The position numbers and the translations under genes are program-made. From positions 18,662 through 82,661 of the forward strand of contig CAZOHG010000008.1 of the NCBI GenBank assembly GCA_964579725.1: DNA of 64,000 nt, read 5' to 3'. The notes below the pieces were generated by a model. It did not search any database, was not told where the DNA came from, and saw only the letters and a program-made list of their open reading frames with translations. This DNA is from CAZOHG01 sp964579725 (GTDB lineage: Bacteria; Zhuqueibacterota; JdFR-76; BMS3Abin05). Positions 59,255 to 64,000 of this stretch are shown here, piece by piece (within the stretch, counting starts at the first letter, position 1; every line of letters starts with the position of its first letter).

Positions 59255-61225
59255 CTATTTTTCCAATTGCTTTTCAACCCAGCGGCCCAATCCTCCCGCC
59301 AAAATGAGCTCTTGAGCTGCAGCTCCCAGGGGTGTGATCGGGTAGGTTTTACCGTTGGCTTCTACCACCGCTTTCTGGAAATCTATTTTTGCTCGAATCC
59401 CCGTTCGAATCGTAAGACGTTCACTGCCAAAACTTTTCTTCAATTCCTGCACCAACTCCGGGGCTTCCAACACCAAAAAGCCATTGTTGATGGCATTGCG
59501 TTTGTACGTTTCGCTGAAGGAACCGGCCAGAACCATTTGAATGCCCCGGTATTTCAAAGCTGTCGCCGCTTGCTCGCGGGAGCTACCCGTACCGAAATTA
59601 AATCCTCCAACCAAAATATCTCCCGTGCGGGCTATCTTTTGAAACTCGGGGTCGTAATTTTCCATGGCGACTTGCGCCTGCTGTTCAGGAGTAAAATCGT
59701 CAATGTACGTGTATTTGCCAGGGTAAATTCCGTCGGTGTTCATGTTGTCCTGCGGACAAAAGAGAAGTTCACCTTCCAGTATCTCGGGAAATCCCGGTAA
59801 TATTTCAATCGATTGGGCCTTGCGCTTCGGTTTTTCCTTTTCGGAAAACGTCCACTCCGGTTGAAGCTCGTAAAAATCACCCGGATAGTCAATTTGCCCG
59901 GCAATAGCCGAGGCAGCTACCACCGCAGGTGAGGCCAGATAGGCCTGCGCTTTGGGAGACCCCATTCGCCCCTTGTAATTTCGATTGGTCGCCGAAATTC
60001 CCACATCGCCGTCTTCCAGTAGCCCCTTACCCAACCCAATACAGGGCCCGCAGCCCGGAGGAAGCGGAATTGCCCCCGCTTCGAGCAGCGTGTTCCAATC
60101 GCCTCGACGTTCGCTTTCGGCCTGAACCTCGCTGGACGCACCCGCAATGTAAAGCTGAACGTCCGGTGCCACCTTTTTGCCTCGCACCATGGCCGCTGCT
60201 TCCGCTAAATCACTGGCGCGACTGTTGACGCAGGAGAGCACGTACGCCTTGGTAATTTTAATCCCCTGCCGCCGAATTTTGGTAATGGGGGTGGCTATCT
60301 TGACCGTGTCCGGGCCGGAAACGTGGGGTTGCACGCTGTCCAACCGAAGGGTAATTTCTCGGGCGTAAAAGGCATCGGGGTCAGCCGTTAGGGGATGCTC
60401 TTCCAATTCCCGAATACGTGCTAAATTGAGGCGCGGGTGTGCCTCTTTCCAATCGGCATCAGAAGGGACGCCTTCCGGCCCACGCTTTGCAACGAAAGCT
60501 GCGCGCTTTTTGAGCCAGTCCAATGTAACGGCATCAATGGGAAAAACTCCTGCCAAGGCCCCCCACTCGGTCGTCATGTTGGCAATGGTCAGGCGTTGGT
60601 CAATGGTCAGATTCGCCACGCCGTCGCCGGTAAATTCCAGGGCGTGATTGAGCACTTCGTCGTGATTAAAATACCCGGTGAGGGTGAGAATGACGTCCTT
60701 TCCGGTAACACCAGGACGCAGTTTTCCGGTCAGAACAATCTTTGCTACGGGCGGCACCTGCCACCAGGTACGTCCGGTGGCCCAAATAGCAGCGGCGTCC
60801 GTTCGCACAATCGGTGTTCCCAAACACCCTAACCCGCCGTACATGTTGGAATGGCTATCCGAAGCCACTGCCATAGTGCCTGGCCAGGCGTAGCCTTCCT
60901 CCACCATGATTTGGTGTCCAATGCCGCGGCCCGCCGGGTAAAAATCAGCCCCCATTTCCCGGGCGAACGCCTCTATTTTGGCGTATTTTCTCAGATTTTT
61001 CTCGCTTTTGTCCTGGATATTGTGGTCCAGCGCCACAACCACCTGTCGCGGGTTCGCCAGTTTTTTCGCCCCGATGGCTCGAAACTTGGGAATAATAGCT
61101 CCCGTATTATCGTGCGTCATGACGTGTGCCGGTTGGATAGAAAGAAAATCGCCGCTGTGAACAACGAACGGCACTTTTCCGACGGCAAATTTCTGTGCGA
61201 TTTTCTCAATCAGGTTTTGCGCCAT
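59255..61225 (-). CDS. Homoaconitase-type hydro-lyase (Lys4/LysF-like, aconitase superfamily)
   Basis: 656 residues in one chain, holding both the three-domain [4Fe-4S] part and the swivel domain. From memory of yeast Lys4, matches run the whole length: PAGRGIGHQIMVEEGYA, SDSHSNMYGGLGCLGTPIV, ATGRTWWQVPPVAK, IANMTTEWGALAGVFPID, and in the swivel GFNFGTGSSREQAATAL. Cluster cysteines are in LSCVNSR and PGCGPCIGLG. Lys4 converts homocitrate to homoisocitrate in fungal lysine synthesis. No other gene of that pathway is in the window, so lysine, aconitate or another substrate is possible. Strong SD (AAGGAGG) before ATG 61225. Confidence 0.82.
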   Translation of the reverse strand: MAQNLIEKIAQKFAVGKVPFVVHSGDFLSIQPAHVMTHDNTGAIIPKFRAIGAKKLANPRQVVVALDHNIQDKSEKNLRKYAKIEAFAREMGADFYPAGRGIGHQIMVEEGYAWPGTMAVASDSHSNMYGGLGCLGTPIVRTDAAAIWATGRTWWQVPPVAKIVLTGKLRPGVTGKDVILTLTGYFNHDEVLNHALEFTGDGVANLTIDQRLTIANMTTEWGALAGVFPIDAVTLDWLKKRAAFVAKRGPEGVPSDADWKEAHPRLNLARIRELEEHPLTADPDAFYAREITLRLDSVQPHVSGPDTVKIATPITKIRRQGIKITKAYVLSCVNSRASDLAEAAAMVRGKKVAPDVQLYIAGASSEVQAESERRGDWNTLLEAGAIPLPPGCGPCIGLGKGLLEDGDVGISATNRNYKGRMGSPKAQAYLASPAVVAASAIAGQIDYPGDFYELQPEWTFSEKEKPKRKAQSIEILPGFPEILEGELLFCPQDNMNTDGIYPGKYTYIDDFTPEQQAQVAMENYDPEFQKIARTGDILVGGFNFGTGSSREQAATALKYRGIQMVLAGSFSETYKRNAINNGFLVLEAPELVQELKKSFGSERLTIRTGIRAKIDFQKAVVEANGKTYPITPLGAAAQELILAGGLGRWVEKQLEK

Positions 61226-61294
61226 GAAAAAATTCCTCCTTACATTGACGTTCGCAGAGCCCCCGAGCCTGGCAGATTTCCATTTGTGGTTCTA

Positions 61295-61323
61295 AATGTA
61301 GCAAATTCTATCGGGAAAATCAA
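61295..61323 (-). promoter_or_regulatory. Probable promoter of the homoaconitase-like gene
   Basis: Minus strand TTGATT (61318-61323), 17 bases, TACATT (61295-61300), about 70 bases before ATG 61225. Confidence 0.45.
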
Positions 61324-61357
61324 AGGGAAAATGTCATTCGGGTTCCACCAAATTCTA

Positions 61358-61386
61358 TTGTTTTTGCGTCGGATTTTCATTAAATT
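61358..61386 (+). promoter_or_regulatory. Possible promoter of the acetyltransferase gene
   Basis: TTGTTT (61358-61363), 17 bases, TAAATT (61381-61386). A start near 61393 would lie past the ATG at 61389, which agrees with the TTG start at 61440. Confidence 0.4.
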
Positions 61387-61439
61387 CAATGAAAATTAAA
61401 TCCTGGCATGCCAAAATTGTGAAAGAGGAGGATCGAATC

Positions 61440-62012
61440 TTGGACGAAACGGTTTACATTCACCCCAAAGCTCTTGTGGAAACGGAATCTGTTGGCCCGC
61501 GCACCCGCATTTGGGCTTTTGCACACGTCATGAAAGATGCCGAGATTGGCAGCGATTGCAATATTTGCGACCACGCCTTTGTGGAATCCACGGTAAAAAT
61601 CGGGAACCGTGTGACGGTCAAAAACGGTGTGGCTATTTGGGAAAAGGTCACCATTGAAGACGGGGTTTTTTTGGGACCCTATTGTGTGCTGACCAACGAC
61701 ATGAATCCGCGTGCAGAGGTCAAAAAAGGCCCGGCGGGATTTTTACCCACTCTCATCCGGCGGGGCGCTTCCATTGGCGCAAATGCTACGATTGTGTGCG
61801 GAACAACCATCGGACAGTACGCCTTTGTTGGCGCGGGAGCCGTTGTGACACGCGACGTTCCGGATTTTGCCATTGTTTTTGGCAATCCCGCCAAGGTAAA
61901 GGGGTACATGTGCAAATGCGGAGAAAAAATTGAAACTTTCGGAAAACCGTGCCCCAAATGCGGTCGGGTTTACGAAAAGCAAGGTGACCGGGTGGTGTGC
62001 GTACGGGAATAA
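61440..62012 (+). CDS. Hexapeptide-repeat N-acetyltransferase (WbpD-like) with C-terminal zinc ribbon
   Basis: 190 residues. Left-handed beta-helix repeats begin at once (YIHPKALVETESVGPRTRI, AEIGSDCNICDHAFVE, KIGNRVTVKNGVAIWE). YCVLTNDMNPRAEVKKG and the end VTRDVPDFAIVFGNPAKVKGY are typical of UDP-amino-sugar N-acetyltransferases of surface polysaccharide synthesis. The tail has CKCGEKI...CPKCGRVY, a rubredoxin-like zinc knuckle often seen in this group. Start: TTG 61440 is eight bases after GAGGAGG; ATG 61389 lacks an SD. No other polysaccharide genes are adjacent. Confidence 0.85.
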   Translation: MDETVYIHPKALVETESVGPRTRIWAFAHVMKDAEIGSDCNICDHAFVESTVKIGNRVTVKNGVAIWEKVTIEDGVFLGPYCVLTNDMNPRAEVKKGPAGFLPTLIRRGASIGANATIVCGTTIGQYAFVGAGAVVTRDVPDFAIVFGNPAKVKGYMCKCGEKIETFGKPCPKCGRVYEKQGDRVVCVRE

Positions 62013-62033
62013 CGCGAGCTTAAACGGAGCGGC

Positions 62034-63974
62034 ATGTTTCACGAAATTTTGCAGGATCTGATTACAAAACAAGAAATTTTGACCAATCGCTGGGCGGAAG
62101 AAATCCTGCAAGGAATTCCCTCCTACCGTCTGGTGTCGGCCGAACAAATCCGCGGCAATACGCAGGAGCATTTCAAGGCTTTGCTCCATTGCATTGAAAC
62201 CGGGGACGAATTGCTGTTGCGCAAGTTTCTGGTCAAGATTGCCCCTGAACGTAGCCAACTCAAATTGCCGCTTTCCGAAACGCAAAAGGCTTTCATGATC
62301 GGAAAAGCCCTCATTTGGAAGCGTGTCACGGAACATTTTTCCCATGATTTGAAGACCGCGCTCCTGTTTCTGAAATTGGTGGACGATTGCTTTTGCCAGA
62401 CCCTCTACATTTATTCGGAAATTTACCAGCGTTTTCAGTTGCGTCAAATTGAAAAACACTCGCGCGCGCTCATTAAGGCCGAAGCCGAAAAAAAATACTG
62501 GGCTCAACTTCAAACTGAATACCAGCGATTGGATGAAATCGTTAGTGCAATCGGTGGCAATTTGGCGCTGATCGACAAAAATCGCCAGGTTGTGTGGACC
62601 AATCGGCTGATTCGCGACCGTGTGGGTGAAAATGTCCTCGGAAAAATGTGCCACGAGATTTATTTGGAAGAATTTTCCCCCTGCGAAACGTGCATTGTGG
62701 AAAAGGCTTTCGCCAGCGCCCGCCAGCAAAATTACCTGCGCCAAGTACGGGACGAAAAGGGACGCGCACGCTATTTTCAAATTGTGACCACGCCGATCTT
62801 GGACGAAAACAAAAATGTCCGGGAAGTCCTGGAACTGATTCAGGACGTAACGGAACTCAAACGATTGGAACGCAAATTGGACAAGCAATCGCGTTTGCTC
62901 CAATCGGTTCTCGATTCGTCTGCCGACGCCGTCATTGGCCTGGACAGACACAGGCACATTACTTCCTGGAACCGCGGCGCCGAGATTATTTTCGGCTATT
63001 CTGCAGACGAAGCATTGGGACGGGACGTCAGCTTTTTGGTGCCGGAAGACCTCAAAGAAATCCGGGAATTGGAAAAAATTGAAGAACAGATTTACCAAAC
63101 CGGATTCATTCGAAATTACGAAACCGAGCGCCTGACAAAAGACGGACGGCGCGTGCAGGTGGAAATTACCCGCACCTTAATTTACGACAGCAAGGGAAAG
63201 GTCTTGGGCAGTTCGGCGATTGTACGCGACATCACAGAACGCAAAAAGCTGGAAAAACGTCTTCTTCAATCCGAACGATTGGCTACCATTGGAAAAATGG
63301 CCGCCCGTATTGCGCACGAAATTCGTAACCCGTTGAGCTCAATCAGTTTGAACGCCGAACTTCTTGAAGAGGAAATTCTTTCGTTTTCATCGGGCGAAAA
63401 AGAGGAAGCTCAAGGATTGCTCCGAGCCATCTCCGAAGAGGTAGACCGGCTGACACAGCTTACGGAAGAATATCTTCAATTTTCTCGTTTGCCGCAGTCG
63501 CACTTTTCATTGGGTAACGTGAATGCCGTTTTGGAAGATTTACTCAATTTTATGGCACCGGAAATTCAAAAACGACACATTCATCTCGATGTTGAACTGG
63601 ACCCCGCCGTGCCCGAAATGGATTTGGATCGATCCCAATTGCGCCAGGCTTTCGTAAATATTATTCGGAATGCGCTGGAAGCCATGCCCCGTGGCGGCAC
63701 GCTCTCGATTGTTACACGGGTGCCCGATGAAAATTGGGTGAATATTTTTATCTCGGATACCGGCGAAGGTATTCGAATAGAAAATATTACCAAGATTTTT
63801 GACCCCTTCTACACCACCAAAGATGTGGGCACCGGGTTGGGACTTCCAATGAGCCAACAGATCATTTCCGACCACCACGGCTCAGTTACCTGTCAATCGA
63901 CCCCGGGCAAAGGCACTACCTTTCGCATTAGGTTGCCGAGAACAATGAACCGAGGAGAAAAGGACTTTGGCTAA
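62034..63974 (+). CDS. Cytosolic PAS-domain sensor histidine kinase (NtrB-like)
   Basis: 646 residues, no membrane helix. An all-helical N-terminal domain (about 1-150) resembles RsbR/RsbU-type sensory domains. PAS 1 (about 166-270) has a cysteine-bearing loop (KMCHEIY...SPCETC), PAS 2 (about 285-405) has WNRGAEIIFGYSADEALG. HisKA with His428 in IAHEIRNPLSSI; ATPase with IIRNALEAMPRGG, ISDTGEGI and GTGLGLPMSQQI. The response regulator that begins inside its last codons is the probable partner. Signal unknown. Confidence 0.92.
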   Translation: MFHEILQDLITKQEILTNRWAEEILQGIPSYRLVSAEQIRGNTQEHFKALLHCIETGDELLLRKFLVKIAPERSQLKLPLSETQKAFMIGKALIWKRVTEHFSHDLKTALLFLKLVDDCFCQTLYIYSEIYQRFQLRQIEKHSRALIKAEAEKKYWAQLQTEYQRLDEIVSAIGGNLALIDKNRQVVWTNRLIRDRVGENVLGKMCHEIYLEEFSPCETCIVEKAFASARQQNYLRQVRDEKGRARYFQIVTTPILDENKNVREVLELIQDVTELKRLERKLDKQSRLLQSVLDSSADAVIGLDRHRHITSWNRGAEIIFGYSADEALGRDVSFLVPEDLKEIRELEKIEEQIYQTGFIRNYETERLTKDGRRVQVEITRTLIYDSKGKVLGSSAIVRDITERKKLEKRLLQSERLATIGKMAARIAHEIRNPLSSISLNAELLEEEILSFSSGEKEEAQGLLRAISEEVDRLTQLTEEYLQFSRLPQSHFSLGNVNAVLEDLLNFMAPEIQKRHIHLDVELDPAVPEMDLDRSQLRQAFVNIIRNALEAMPRGGTLSIVTRVPDENWVNIFISDTGEGIRIENITKIFDPFYTTKDVGTGLGLPMSQQIISDHHGSVTCQSTPGKGTTFRIRLPRTMNRGEKDFG

Positions 63975-64000
63975 AAACCAGGGAAAACACATTCTTATTG
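63967..64000 (+). CDS. Start of a response regulator gene (cut by window edge)
   Basis: A TTG at 63967, nine bases after GAGGAG, opens a frame reading MAKNQGKHILI up to the edge. KHILIVDD-like starts are typical of receiver domains, and it overlaps the end of the kinase gene by eight bases. Only 11 codons are visible, so the type of regulator (NtrC class expected from the kinase) is inference. Confidence 0.5.
   Translation, partial: MAKNQGKHILI

Overview
The window reads as a chromosomal segment of a flagellated, diderm (Gram-negative) bacterium. The signs of an outer membrane are a PorV/PorQ-type protein, two further signal-peptide beta-barrel proteins, several lipoproteins and an SLT-domain murein transglycosylase. 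The mix suggests a deep-branching lineage of the FCB group, for example Calditrichota or KSB1-like. It combines a yicC-remA-gmk-rpoZ-coaBC housekeeping cluster, a PorV-like protein, a pyruvoyl arginine decarboxylase and a fungal-type (Lys4-like) homoaconitase. That placement is an inference; there is no rRNA here to fix it. No insertion sequence, prophage or CRISPR array was seen. GTG and TTG starts are common, and many starts had to be chosen from the ribosome binding site.

Layout. 1-10.6 kb (all minus): dnaB (cut by the edge); PorV-like protein, yicC, remA, gmk, rpoZ, coaBC and a type-4 uracil-DNA glycosylase in one apparent operon behind a TTGACA-N17-TAAATT promoter; mutS; and a fused homocysteine methyltransferase/methylenetetrahydrofolate reductase. 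10.6-14.8 kb (minus): dodecin, a rubrerythrin-like ferritin, two small unknown proteins, a PBP4-type peptidase and a dipeptide epimerase, the last two a murein-recycling pair. 14.8-17.4 kb: mazG, an oxidoreductase, and a tRNA operon (Gly-Cys-Leu-Val) with a visible promoter and terminator. 17.4-28.4 kb: esterase plus sugar-isomerase-like pair, slipin/NfeD membrane-protease pair, small membrane proteins, lytic transglycosylase, hydrolase, nadC, a beta-barrel protein and a clostripain-like lipoprotein.

28.4-33.2 kb (plus): a two-component pair. The sensor kinase carries periplasmic FG-GAP-like calcium-type repeats, and the NtrC-type regulator is preceded by a near-perfect sigma-54 promoter. 33.4-39.8 kb (minus): tRNA-Ala, then a late flagellar cluster transcribed fliC-flaG-fliD-fliS-flgN-like-flgM-like, with a near-consensus sigma-28 promoter ahead of flagellin. 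40-45.9 kb: comM, a small unknown, and a large Ig-repeat surface lipoprotein with a beta-barrel partner. 45.9-51 kb (plus): a pyrimidine operon (pyrR, an orphan encapsulated-ferritin-like gene, pyrB, pyrC) behind a PyrR-type attenuator, then arginine decarboxylase and agmatinase for putrescine. 51.2-55.7 kb: a Gfo/Idh/MocA dehydrogenase and a sugar ABC importer without its ATPase. 55.9-59 kb: an ABC exporter pair, a YkvA-like protein and a NUDIX hydrolase. 59.2-64 kb: homoaconitase-like enzyme (minus), hexapeptide acetyltransferase, a PAS histidine kinase and the first codons of its probable response regulator.

Several sites share one promoter pattern, TTG(A/C)(A/C)(A/T) - 17 nt - TATAAT-like, supporting an ordinary housekeeping sigma factor beside sigma-28 and sigma-54. 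The observations most worth a second look are the orphan EncFtn in the pyr operon, the Lys4-type homoaconitase, the FG-GAP kinase/sigma-54 pair, the two-copy FlgM-like protein and the enlarged FliD.
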